From an uncultured Veillonellaceae bacterium (GTDB taxonomy: Bacteria; Bacillota; Negativicutes; Veillonellales; Dialisteraceae): a stretch of 12,235 nt of DNA. Every line of letters starts with the position of its first letter. Within the stretch, counting starts at the first letter, position 1. The stretch covers positions 1 through 12,235 of the forward strand of contig CAUBUJ010000039.1 of NCBI GenBank assembly GCA_958439155.1, written 5' to 3'. Positions 1-7,189 of this stretch are shown piece by piece. The notes beneath the pieces were generated by a model, which saw only the letters and a list, made by a program, of their open reading frames with translations, made no database searches and was not told the origin of the DNA. A program made the translations under genes and the position numbers.

Positions 1-6
1 GTATTA

Positions 7-12
7 TATAAT
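7..12 (+). promoter_or_regulatory. Possible -10 box upstream of htrA
   Basis: TATAAT lies in an A/T-rich run at the very start of the window, about 60 bases before htrA. A -35 box at normal spacing would lie outside the window, so this cannot be confirmed. The A/T triplet repeat here could produce such a match by chance. Confidence 0.25.
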
Positions 13-73
13 AATAATAACTCCCTGGCAGGAGGGTCTGTATCAAATGAAATGTAACCGATGAGGTGGAATG

Positions 74-1258
74 ATGGATAGAGAAGATTTGGATAAACAG
101 CTGAAGGAACAGGGCAGTTCCATTCATAGAGAGGAAAACGCAGGGAAGTATACGAAAAAATTGATTTTCGCTGCAGCGGTGATCCTCCTGGCCGGCGGCG
201 CCGCAGGGGGATACATCATGCATGATCTGCCATTTTTTAAAGAGGCGCCTGCAGCAAATACGTACAAAGTACCGGAGAACCAGGAAAATAAAAATTTTGA
301 TCTTCCCCCGGTGAGAAATAACGCGGTGGTGGAAGCGGTGCGGCAGGTGGGGCCGGCCATTGTGGGAATCACAACCCAGGTCTATGACCGTGATGTATTC
401 AACCGCCGCGTGGAAGTGGGGCAAAGCGTAGGTTCCGGCGTGATTTTTGACAAGCAGGGCTACATCGTGACCAATAACCATGTGGTAGGAGACAGCAAAA
501 AGGTGAATGTTTCTCTCTCCAGCGGGCAAACGGTACAGGGTACCGTGGTCGGCACCGACCCGTCCACCGATCTGGCTGTTGTAAAAATTGATGGATCGGA
601 CTCGCTCCCTGTGGCATCTTTTGGAGACTCTGACCATCTCCAGGTCGGGGAGACAGCCATTGCCATCGGCAATCCTCTGGGGCTGGAGTTTCAGGGAACC
701 GTCACGGTGGGGGTGATCAGTGCCTTGAACCGGACACTGGACGGCATGGACCAGCGGTTCAAACTGATCCAGACTGATGCGGCGATCAATCCGGGCAATT
801 CCGGCGGTGCTCTTGTCACGGCTGACGGGAAAGTGGTGGGTATCAACAGCGCTAAAATTGCGAAAGAAGGCGTAGAAGGAATGGGCTTTTCCATTCCTAT
901 CAACCAGGCGAAGCAGATCATTGAGGAGCTTATCCAGAATGGGCATGTGAGCCGGGCCTATCTTGGGCTTTACGGCGCGGATAAGGATATTGCCGCCAGG
1001 TATGGCTATAATTGGGACTCTGACGTAAAGGGGGTACTGGTGATGAAAATTGAGAGAAACAGCCCGCTCTCCCTTTCTGACATCCGTCCGGGAGATTTCA
1101 TTACCGCCATTAACGGGAAAAAGACCGATACCGTAAGAGAGCTCCGGGAAGCACTCGATGGCTACAAGCCTGGACAGACCGTGACAATTACCTATGTCCA
1201 TGATGGACGGAGCGCGGACACAGACGTTCTTCTCAGCGAAGCAAAGCAGGATTCATGA
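74..1258 (+). CDS. htrA: HtrA/DegP-type serine protease, membrane-anchored, one PDZ domain
   Basis: Envelope quality-control protease that degrades misfolded exported proteins. Residue numbers count from the ATG at 71. A cytoplasmic N-terminus (1-30) ends in KK, then comes one transmembrane segment (about 31-50), a linker, a trypsin-like domain (about 85-285) and one PDZ domain (about 296-388). The catalytic triad is visible: His137 in TNNHVV, Asp167 in STDLAVV and Ser243 in GNSGGAL. Length (about 395 aa) is normal for Gram-positive HtrA with a single PDZ. ATGs occur at 71 and 74. The GAGGTGG ribosome site at 63-69 leaves only 1 base to the first but 4 to the second, so I chose 74. The stop overlaps the rlmH start by one base, implying co-transcription. 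In Bacilli, htrA and rlmH lie downstream of walRK-walHIJ, so wal genes may precede the window; that is inference. Confidence 0.95.
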   Translation: MDREDLDKQLKEQGSSIHREENAGKYTKKLIFAAAVILLAGGAAGGYIMHDLPFFKEAPAANTYKVPENQENKNFDLPPVRNNAVVEAVRQVGPAIVGITTQVYDRDVFNRRVEVGQSVGSGVIFDKQGYIVTNNHVVGDSKKVNVSLSSGQTVQGTVVGTDPSTDLAVVKIDGSDSLPVASFGDSDHLQVGETAIAIGNPLGLEFQGTVTVGVISALNRTLDGMDQRFKLIQTDAAINPGNSGGALVTADGKVVGINSAKIAKEGVEGMGFSIPINQAKQIIEELIQNGHVSRAYLGLYGADKDIAARYGYNWDSDVKGVLVMKIERNSPLSLSDIRPGDFITAINGKKTDTVRELREALDGYKPGQTVTITYVHDGRSADTDVLLSEAKQDS

Positions 1259-1737
1259 TGAAAATAACCATCGCCGGCATCGGCAAAATCAAAGAAAAGT
1301 GGATGCGCGACGGGATTCGTGAATATGCCCTGCGTCTTGCGCCTATGGCCAAATTTTCCATCCTTGAGCAGGAAGAAGAAAAGATGCCCCCTGATCCGTC
1401 AGAGGCGCTCAAAGAACAGGTCATGGAAAAAGAGGGACGGAAAATCCTGAAATATGTCCGCCCCGCCGATTATGTGATTCTCCTTGATACGTCGGGCACC
1501 ATGCTGTCTTCGGAAGGACTTTCGTCCTTTCTGGAAAAACGGATGGTCGAGGGACGGAGCAGTTTCCTTTTTCTGATAGGCGGACCTTACGGCAATGGGA
1601 AAAATCTCAAAGAGAGAGCAGACTTTTCTCTTTGCCTCAGCTCTATGACCTTTACCCATCAGATGGCCCGTCTCCTTCTGGCAGAGCAGATCTATAGGGC
1701 GATGAAAATTATGCGCCATGAGCCGTACCATTTATAA
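1258..1737 (+). CDS. rlmH: 23S rRNA (pseudouridine1915-N3)-methyltransferase RlmH
   Basis: RlmH (formerly YbeA/OrfX) is a small SPOUT-class enzyme that uses S-adenosylmethionine to methylate pseudouridine 1915 in helix 69 of 23S rRNA on the assembled 70S ribosome. The family features are clear: an MKITIAGIGKIK start, LDTSGTMLSSE mid-protein, the cofactor-loop motif FLIGGPYGNG, and the C-terminal block SSMTFTHQMARLLLAEQIYRAMKI ending EPYHL. From the ATG at 1258 the protein has 159 residues, the usual family length. An ATG at 1255 would add one Met, but CAGGA at 1247-1251 is better spaced (6 bases) from 1258. The TGA of htrA shares its final A with this ATG, suggesting translational coupling. 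I see no intrinsic terminator between this gene and rnpB. In staphylococci the 3' end of this gene is the SCC integration site; no SCC element is present here. Confidence 0.96.
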   Translation: MKITIAGIGKIKEKWMRDGIREYALRLAPMAKFSILEQEEEKMPPDPSEALKEQVMEKEGRKILKYVRPADYVILLDTSGTMLSSEGLSSFLEKRMVEGRSSFLFLIGGPYGNGKNLKERADFSLCLSSMTFTHQMARLLLAEQIYRAMKIMRHEPYHL

Positions 1738-1788
1738 GAGGCTTTTCTTTGTGGAAATTTTCCGCGGCGATAGATGTAAGGATTTTAG

Positions 1789-1817
1789 TTTACAGCCTTT
1801 TCGTGATGTGCTATACT
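1789..1817 (+). promoter_or_regulatory. Promoter of rnpB
   Basis: TTTACA (1789-1794), a 17-base spacer and TATACT (1812-1817) make a near-consensus sigma-70/SigA promoter. The predicted start falls at about 1824-1825, exactly where the P1 helix of the RNase P RNA begins, which supports the call strongly. Confidence 0.85.
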
Positions 1818-1824
1818 GTCATCC

Positions 1825-2168
1825 GTGAGTACGAAAGATGATTGCGGGCCGCAAGGTCTGAGGAAAGTCCGAGCTTCGCAGGGCAGGATGCCGGATAACG
1901 TCCGGCGGGGGTGACCCCAGGGAAAGTGCCATAGAAAAGGAAACCGCCGCGCAAGCGGTAAGGGTGGAAAGGTGCGGTAAGAGCGCACCAGCAGTCAGGA
2001 GACTGGCTGGCTTGGTAAACCCCATCCGGAGCAAGGCCGAATAGGGAAGGGTTGAGGTTGCCCGCTGACCTTCCGGGTTGTTGCCGCTTGAACAAGGAAG
2101 CAATTCTTTGTCTAGATAGATAATCATCACCACGCTGTGGGACAGAACTCGGCTTATTGACTGCTCAC
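1825..2168 (+). ncRNA. rnpB: RNase P catalytic RNA, bacterial type A
   Basis: Catalytic RNA of ribonuclease P, which removes 5' leaders from precursor tRNAs together with the RnpA protein. Ends were set by helix P1: 1825-1831 pairs with 2162-2168. P2 is GATGATT (1837-1843) with AATCATC (2122-2128). P3 is short, with a GCAA loop (about 1846-1859). The P4 core is intact: GAGGAAAGTCC (1860-1870) pairs with ACAGAACTCGGCTTA (2142-2156), keeping the universal bulged U. A P11/P12-type hairpin lies near 1972-1990. The L15 GGT (2014-2016) that pairs with tRNA 3'-CCA is present, followed by the conserved GCAAGGCCGAATAGG (2031-2045). P18 has a GCAA tetraloop (about 2093-2112). Overall order matches E. 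coli M1 RNA rather than the Bacillus type B. Its own promoter and terminator flank it. Confidence 0.96.
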
Positions 2169-2175
2169 ATGACGA

Positions 2176-2204
2176 GAAGGGACCGTTTGGTGCGGTCCTT
2201 TTTT
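2176..2204 (+). terminator. Intrinsic terminator of rnpB
   Basis: GGACCG (2180-2185) pairs with CGGTCC (2193-2198) across a 7-base loop, extended by weak A-T/G-T pairs and followed by a run of six T (2199-2204). It lies directly after the mature 3' end of rnpB. Confidence 0.88.
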
Positions 2205-2261
2205 GATGGATTTCTGGATTGTTGTTCCTTCAGAGAGAACGTTATTTCGAATGTTCCGATG

Positions 2262-2272
2262 TATGATACAAT
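2262..2272 (+). promoter_or_regulatory. Probable extended -10 promoter of the yhaO-yhaN operon
   Basis: TGATACAAT (2264-2272) is an extended -10 element, overlapped by a second possible -10, TATGAT (2262-2267). No good -35 box is visible upstream (ATTTCG at 17-base spacing), consistent with an extended -10 promoter. It is the only plausible promoter between the rnpB terminator and the next gene. Confidence 0.5.
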
Positions 2273-2292
2273 AGAAAAAGACTAAGTCACAG

Positions 2293-2312
2293 AACGCCCT
2301 TCCCGGCGTTTT
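2293..2312 (+). promoter_or_regulatory. Hairpin in the leader just before the yhaO ribosome site
   Basis: AACGCC (2293-2298) pairs with GGCGTT (2305-2310) across a 6-base loop, with TTTT following (2309-2312) and the AGGAGG ribosome site at 2315-2320. The shape resembles a weak attenuator or a translation-initiation modulator. The T-run is short, so function is uncertain. Confidence 0.35.
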
Positions 2313-2324
2313 ACAGGAGGATAT

Positions 2325-3590
2325 ATGGGAAAACATTTTTCTTTTGTGCATTGCGCGGATCTGCACCTGGGGGAACCCTTCCGCGGGCTGCATCCCGGAG
2401 ACCGCGGCCCCTGGACAGAAGCGATAGGGAAAGCCACATTCAAAGCGTTTGAGAAGGTTGTTACCACTGCGGTGGAAAGCAGGGTGAACGCCCTCCTGAT
2501 CAGCGGCGATGTATACAACAGTGCCCATCACAGCCTGGCGGCACAGATGGCTTTTGCCCGTGAGCTCTACCGGGCGGCGCAGCAGGGCATACAGATTTTT
2601 ATCATTCATGGCAATCACGACCCTGCGGAAGCATGGCGGGCAGACATTCCGCTTCCTCCTTCCGTCCATATTTTTGGAACAGACAAGGTAGAAGGGGTAC
2701 CCCTTCTGGTGGACGGAGAATTGGCGGCCACGGTTTACGGCATCAGCTATGCCACACGCCATGTGGAAGAAAATCTGGCACTTCGTTTTGAGCGCCGGGA
2801 GAACGACGGGTTCGCCATCGCCATGCTCCATACGGACGCCGGTGTTTCTGCAGGCCCTTATGCGCCGTGTACGTTAGATGATCTGAAGAAGGCCAGGATG
2901 GATTATTGGGCGCTCGGTCATGTGCATACGCGGAAAGAATTGGGGAAATCTCCTTATATCATCTACCCGGGCAATACCCAGGGGCTGGACCAGAGTGAAA
3001 CAGGCCCGCGGGGATGTTACCTTGTCGATGTAGGAGCTTACGGCACAGTCACGCTGAAATTTATAGAAACAGACGCGGTGCAGTGGGTCCGCATGACCTT
3101 TGATATTTCCCAGTTTGCGGACCAGGATGAACTGCTCCGTGAGATCATGAAACAGAGGGCGGCGCTTAAAGAGAAGACTGGGCGGCCCGATATTGTGCGC
3201 CTTGTTTTTACTGGTCGGGGACCGCTTCATAAAGCGGTGTCGACGCCGTCAGGACAGGAATTTATTCTGCAGTCACTCAATGAAAAAGAACAATTCCGCC
3301 ATATTTTTGCTTATTTCAGCGGCATTGACGATGAAACCAAGCCGGAGATGGACCTCTCTGAGCGGCGCCAGATCCCGGATATTGCAGGGGATTACCTGAA
3401 TGCTTATGACAAGGAAGCTTCCAAATCCGCAGAAGAGCGGGCAGAAAGCCTGGCGGCGATTCTGGAAGCGCAGCCGGAATGGAAACGGGTGAGCGCGCTT
3501 AAGAATTTGATTGATCCAGACATGCAGGAACGGGCATTCCGGAAAGCAGAGCTTCTTGGCGCGGAGATGCTCATAGAGGAGGAATCATGA
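2325..3590 (+). CDS. yhaO: YhaO-type DNA repair exonuclease (SbcD/Mre11-like metallophosphoesterase)
   Basis: Calcineurin-like phosphoesterase, the predicted nuclease subunit of an SbcCD/Mre11-Rad50-like complex that processes DNA ends or hairpins in the cytoplasm. All metal-binding motifs are present: Asp12 and His14 (CADLHLG), Asp62 (ISGDVY), Asn97-His98-Asp99 (HGNHD), His169 (MLHTD), and His199 and His201 (GHVHTR). The phosphoesterase domain covers about residues 5-230. The C-terminal part (about 250-421) is helical and charged and presumably contacts the partner ATPase. At 421 aa it is close to B. subtilis YhaO in size. The start is set by AGGAGG at 2315-2320, 4 bases upstream. The stop overlaps the next start (ATGA, 3587-3590), the usual arrangement of a nuclease-ATPase pair. 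A standard SbcD cannot be wholly excluded, but the partner is YhaN-like, which favours YhaO. Substrate specificity is not visible. Confidence 0.9.
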   Translation: MGKHFSFVHCADLHLGEPFRGLHPGDRGPWTEAIGKATFKAFEKVVTTAVESRVNALLISGDVYNSAHHSLAAQMAFARELYRAAQQGIQIFIIHGNHDPAEAWRADIPLPPSVHIFGTDKVEGVPLLVDGELAATVYGISYATRHVEENLALRFERRENDGFAIAMLHTDAGVSAGPYAPCTLDDLKKARMDYWALGHVHTRKELGKSPYIIYPGNTQGLDQSETGPRGCYLVDVGAYGTVTLKFIETDAVQWVRMTFDISQFADQDELLREIMKQRAALKEKTGRPDIVRLVFTGRGPLHKAVSTPSGQEFILQSLNEKEQFRHIFAYFSGIDDETKPEMDLSERRQIPDIAGDYLNAYDKEASKSAEERAESLAAILEAQPEWKRVSALKNLIDPDMQERAFRKAELLGAEMLIEEES

Positions 3591-6580
3591 AAATCACCGA
3601 TTTGCAGCTGGAGCAATACGGCATTTACAACAATGTATCCTGGAAACCGCCGCAGAATCAGCTGGTGGTGGTGATGGGAGAAAATGAGAGCGGTAAAACA
3701 ACGCTTCTCAATTTTATCCGGGATATGCTCTTCGGATATCGCCGCGGCGCATGGCATGATAAAAAAGGGAATATGGGAATTCTTCGTGATAATGGAGAGA
3801 CGTACCGTTTTTTCCGCAGCGGTAAAAACAGCTGGTTCGAAGACGGGAAAGGAAAACGCCTGGAAGAAGACCCGATGAATCTATGGTGGCACGGCCTGAG
3901 CCGTTCCATGTATGAGCACATCTTCGCAGTGGGATTGGAAGATCTCCAGGGAGCCGGTTTCCTGTCTGAGGAAGAAGTGAGGAGCCGCTTCTTCCTGCTT
4001 CAGGGGGGAGATAAGCTCTCTGACGCAAGACAGACCCTTTCTGACAGGAAAGAGGCACTCCTTCTGCCTTCCGCCCAGAGCCGGCGGAAAATCAACCAGC
4101 TTCTGGAGAAACAGAAAATCATAGCGGAAGAGGCGGATCTTCTCTCCCGGCAGGAAGATTCTTTCTCCGAGCTGCAGAAAAAACAGGCCCGCATAAAAAA
4201 AGATATTGCCGGTCTTACGGAGCAGCTGGCCAAAGATAAGGAACAGGACCGGATCTACGAAAAAAAGCTGGGTGCCTGGAAATATTATGTCCGCGCCAGA
4301 GAGATCAAGCGCAGGCTTGCCCTTGGGGAACAGGTCAAAATGTTCCCTAAAAATGGGAAAGAACAGTGGAATCAGCTGATGAGCCGCATGGAAGTGATTC
4401 ATGACCAGCGGGAGCAGCTCCAGAAAAAACTGGATGCATATACGCCGCACACGAAAGAGGAAGTGATTCCCTGGGCCGGATCGGCAGAGGCTCTGGAAAA
4501 GCTTTATACCGATCTGGGGCAGTGGAGCCAGACCGAAGAGGATCTGAAAGAACTGCAGGTGGAAAAACAGGCATGGAAAGCGGATTTTTCCCATATGGGA
4601 TATGCCCTTCCCCTGTGGGACCGCATGCTTCCTGTGGATGAGGAATTCCCCCAGGTCGACTGGGAAGAAGGGCGCAAACTGGCGCAGAGCGTCTCTGTCC
4701 GGGAAAATGAATACCATTTTTGGGAGCAGCGCGAGCCGGAAGTGGAAAAAGGCGGAGACGAGCTTGCAGAGGAGCCTGTTCAGACAGAAGAAGAATGGCA
4801 TGCTTTTGAAACGAGAGCCAATCAGATTGAAAGTCTCATTCATGATGAAACCGATCTCAAAGAGGAGTATGACCAGCTCAGCAGGCAGGAGGACCGGCGC
4901 TATACGGTCTGGTTCTGGCTTGGGGCGCTTCTTCTGCTGGGAGCAGCAGGAGGAATTGCAGCTTTCTTTCTCGCTATAGCAGGAACTGCTGCGCTCTATG
5001 GAACGGTCGGCGGTGCGGCAGCGGCCGGTTTAGCCTTTATGGCTAACAGCCGGGTCATTCACAAAAAAGACCGCAATATGAAGCGGGTGGCTGCGCAGAT
5101 GGAAACACTCCAGCAGAAACGGGTTGCCCTGGGAGAAGGATTTACGATTCCTCTCCCGAAAACGGAAGAGGACCTGGTGGTTTTCCATAATGCGCTCCAG
5201 CAGAAGCGGGCTGCTTTCTACAAAGCGCAGGCACGGGAACAGGCCCTGTCGTGGAAGCGGGAAACCCTGAAACGGCAGCAGAAAGAGCATCAAAAGTGGG
5301 AAGAAGAAGGGGCGTCCTTTGCGAAGGAAAAACAGCGTGTAGAAAAGTCCTGGAAAGACTGGCTGTCCCGGAATCATCTGCCGGAAACGGGCGCTGACAA
5401 TCTTTCTACCCTGCAGGAACAGTGGCAGAAGATCTATTCTGCCCGCGGCGCAGGAAAGATTATCGATGCGCGCACCGAAAAGGCGCAGGAGAAATTGGAT
5501 GATTTCAAGCGCCGTGCCCTTTCCATCATCCGATCTACCGGAGCCTCCCTTGCGGTAACGCCGGAAACGATTGCTGAGATTTATGAAGAAAACAGGAAAC
5601 GGCTCCTGGCTTGGCAGACCATTTCCGAGAAAAATAAGCAGCACGAAACGTACCAGCGCGAAATGGACCGGATGAATGAACAGTGGGAAGCCTGCCAGAA
5701 GAGCATGCACGCCCTCTTTGCCATGGTCAATGCGAAAAATGCGGAAGAGTTCGCGGAACGGGTCACCGCCCACGAGCAGCATGACCAGCTCATGAAAGAA
5801 TGGGAATCGGTGCGCCAGGATATCCGCCTTTACGCAGGAAGCCAGGAAGAATTTGACCGTCTCTGGCAGTCTCTTGAGAGCGGTGAGTACGATGACTGGA
5901 TGGGAGCCCATCAGACACTGCAGGATGAGATCGCGTCTCGGGAAAAAGAACTGGGAGAACTGCAGAAACAGCAGGGCGCCGCGGAGAATGAGATTTACCG
6001 GCTCGCCGGGGACGAAAGCATTACGAAAGTCCTCCAGGAGAAAGAAGAGATTGAAACAGAACTGAAAAGCGCCGTGGAAGAATGGCTCACCTATGTATAC
6101 GCTTCTCATTTCATGGAAGAGGCGCAGAAACAGTATGAATCGGGGAAACGGCCTCAGATTATAAAAAAGGCCAATGATTTTCTTAGTGCCATGACCAGCG
6201 GGCGTTACAGTCTCCAGGTCAGCGACGATGGAAAGACGGTATGTACGGTAGACAGCATGCACAATCAGAAGGATGCGAAAATCTGGTCCTCCGGCACAGG
6301 AGACCAGGTATACCTGGCGCTGCGCCTGTCCATGGCGCTTGCTTTTGGCCGTCAGATTGAGCCGCTGCCCATGGTTCTCGATGATATCTTTGTCCGGTTC
6401 GATGAGACGCGCCAGAAAGAAACACTCCGGTTCCTGCTGGAACTGGGGAAGAAACAGCAGATTTTCCTCTTTACCTGCCATGAGCAGACCATGCGCATTG
6501 CTGAGGCAATGGGGAAAGAATTGGGGACAGGTTCATTTGTCCGTCTGAAGGCGGGAAAGATCCAGGCATCTCCCGTGTGA
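3587..6580 (+). CDS. yhaN: YhaN-type SbcC/Rad50-like ABC ATPase with a central membrane hairpin
   Basis: Large ATPase partner of the preceding nuclease; 997 aa, similar to B. subtilis YhaN. The N-terminal half of the nucleotide-binding domain has Walker A GENESGKTT (31-39) and a Q-loop candidate at Gln139. The C-terminal half has the ABC signature SSGTGDQ (901-907), Walker B PMVLDDIF (928-935) and the switch His965 (TCHE). Between them lie long Glu/Lys/Gln-rich stretches likely to form coiled coils (about 168-335 and 490-860). At the middle (about 441-486) is a strongly hydrophobic Gly/Ala-rich segment long enough for two transmembrane helices, flanked by Arg437/Arg438 and Lys493/Lys494. Rad50 and SbcC carry a CxxC zinc hook there; the only cysteines here are Cys703, Cys886 and Cys964, so no hook exists. 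AGGAGG (3577-3582) lies 4 bases before the start, which overlaps the yhaO stop. The RNase gene yhaM, adjacent in B. subtilis, is absent from the window. Confidence 0.9.
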   Translation: MKITDLQLEQYGIYNNVSWKPPQNQLVVVMGENESGKTTLLNFIRDMLFGYRRGAWHDKKGNMGILRDNGETYRFFRSGKNSWFEDGKGKRLEEDPMNLWWHGLSRSMYEHIFAVGLEDLQGAGFLSEEEVRSRFFLLQGGDKLSDARQTLSDRKEALLLPSAQSRRKINQLLEKQKIIAEEADLLSRQEDSFSELQKKQARIKKDIAGLTEQLAKDKEQDRIYEKKLGAWKYYVRAREIKRRLALGEQVKMFPKNGKEQWNQLMSRMEVIHDQREQLQKKLDAYTPHTKEEVIPWAGSAEALEKLYTDLGQWSQTEEDLKELQVEKQAWKADFSHMGYALPLWDRMLPVDEEFPQVDWEEGRKLAQSVSVRENEYHFWEQREPEVEKGGDELAEEPVQTEEEWHAFETRANQIESLIHDETDLKEEYDQLSRQEDRRYTVWFWLGALLLLGAAGGIAAFFLAIAGTAALYGTVGGAAAAGLAFMANSRVIHKKDRNMKRVAAQMETLQQKRVALGEGFTIPLPKTEEDLVVFHNALQQKRAAFYKAQAREQALSWKRETLKRQQKEHQKWEEEGASFAKEKQRVEKSWKDWLSRNHLPETGADNLSTLQEQWQKIYSARGAGKIIDARTEKAQEKLDDFKRRALSIIRSTGASLAVTPETIAEIYEENRKRLLAWQTISEKNKQHETYQREMDRMNEQWEACQKSMHALFAMVNAKNAEEFAERVTAHEQHDQLMKEWESVRQDIRLYAGSQEEFDRLWQSLESGEYDDWMGAHQTLQDEIASREKELGELQKQQGAAENEIYRLAGDESITKVLQEKEEIETELKSAVEEWLTYVYASHFMEEAQKQYESGKRPQIIKKANDFLSAMTSGRYSLQVSDDGKTVCTVDSMHNQKDAKIWSSGTGDQVYLALRLSMALAFGRQIEPLPMVLDDIFVRFDETRQKETLRFLLELGKKQQIFLFTCHEQTMRIAEAMGKELGTGSFVRLKAGKIQASPV

Positions 6581-6592
6581 AATCAATCGTTA

Positions 6593-6626
6593 AAAAAGCA
6601 GCACAGCGGAAACTGTACTGCTTTTT
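6593..6626 (+). terminator. Intrinsic terminator after yhaN
   Basis: AAAAAGCAG (6593-6601) pairs with CTGCTTTTT (6618-6626). After one mismatch the stem continues as ACAG (6603-6606) with CTGT (6613-6616), closing a 6-base loop. Thymines end the 3' arm, and a second T-run follows (6632-6636). It ends the yhaO-yhaN operon 13 bases after the stop. Confidence 0.85.
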
Positions 6627-6652
6627 ATACTATTTTTAACGGAGAGAAGACG

Positions 6653-7129
6653 ATGAAAACAATCGAAATCAAAGAAATTGGAAGCCGCGAAAGAGGGAAA
6701 GACCTGATAGCTTCTCTCACCGCGCTTTGGGAGGCATCGGTCCGGGAGACACATCATTTCCTGAGTGAGCAGGAAATCCAATCCATTAAGCCCTATGTGC
6801 CGGAAGCGCTCCAGGCGGTGCCCGTCCTTCTTGTACTGGATGACCCATCCGGAAATCCTGCGGCCTTTCTCGGCGTGGAGGGGCACCGCATTGAAATGCT
6901 CTTTGCCCATCCAGAAGAGCGGGGACATGGACTTGGCCGGGCTCTTCTGGAAAAAGCGGAAGCGCACTTCGGCGCGGATGAAGTTACGGTGAATGAGCAG
7001 AATCCACAGGCAGTGGGATTCTACAGCCATATGGGATTTTCCGTATACAAGCAGACTGCTGAGGATGAACAGGGGCGGCCCTATCCGCTCCTCTATATGC
7101 GTCTTGCCGGTACTGAAAAGAAAGGATAG
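6653..7129 (+). CDS. YjaB-like GNAT-family N-acetyltransferase
   Basis: Probable acetyl-CoA-dependent N-acetyltransferase of the GNAT fold, 158 aa. The acetyl-CoA pyrophosphate loop (motif A) reads ERGHGLGRALL, with Arg90, Gly91, Gly93 and Gly95. The preceding strand is IEMLFAHP and motif B contains VNEQNPQAVGFYSHMGF (113-129). The N-terminal LWEASVRETHHFLSEQE (25-41) and the ending RPYPLLYM (142-149) closely resemble E. coli YjaB, so I place it in that subgroup. The natural substrate cannot be told from sequence. GGAG (6641-6644) lies 8 bases before the start. No convincing promoter is visible in the 70 bases after yhaN (a TATACT at 6626-6631 lacks a -35), so it may be expressed by read-through of the preceding terminator. 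Convergent with lgt. Confidence 0.88.
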   Translation: MKTIEIKEIGSRERGKDLIASLTALWEASVRETHHFLSEQEIQSIKPYVPEALQAVPVLLVLDDPSGNPAAFLGVEGHRIEMLFAHPEERGHGLGRALLEKAEAHFGADEVTVNEQNPQAVGFYSHMGFSVYKQTAEDEQGRPYPLLYMRLAGTEKKG

Positions 7130-7143
7130 GCTAAAAAACATCA

Positions 7144-7186
7144 AAAAAGAAACTCTCAAGCAGCATGGGCTTAAGAGTTTCTTTTT
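7144..7186. terminator. Bidirectional terminator between the acetyltransferase gene and lgt
   Basis: AAAAAGAAACTCT (7144-7156) is perfectly complementary to AGAGTTTCTTTTT (7174-7186). After one mismatch the stem continues as AAG (7158-7160) with CTT (7170-7172), around a 9-base loop. Both strands end the stem in a T-run, so it can stop transcription of both converging genes. It lies 14 bases past the acetyltransferase stop and 3 bases past the lgt stop. Confidence 0.9.
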
Positions 7187-7189
7187 ACA

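Noticed and set aside
21..36. Hairpin CTCC/GGAG or alternatively CCCT/AGGG in the htrA leader.
   Set aside because: Only 4 bp in either register; too weak to call as a regulatory structure.
1715..1737. Possible SCC-type attachment site at the 3' end of rlmH.
   Set aside because: The 3' end resembles the staphylococcal site only because it encodes the conserved EPYH end. No second att copy, direct repeat or recombinase gene follows; rnpB comes next.
1811..2133. Minus-strand open frames across the RNase P RNA.
   Set aside because: They overlap a clearly folded structural RNA, lack ribosome sites and give no family resemblance.
5030..6481. A 483-codon open frame (and another at 3881-4843) on the minus strand opposite yhaN.
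   Set aside because: Both are in register with yhaN and result from the same avoidance of TTA/CTA/TCA codons. The translations are low-complexity Phe/Leu/Arg-rich, typical of antisense shadows of Glu/Lys/Gln-rich coiled coils.
6603..6636. Promoter for the acetyltransferase gene based on TATACT at 6626-6631.
   Set aside because: No acceptable -35 box occurs 15-19 bases upstream, and the hexamer is part of the terminator's T-rich tail.
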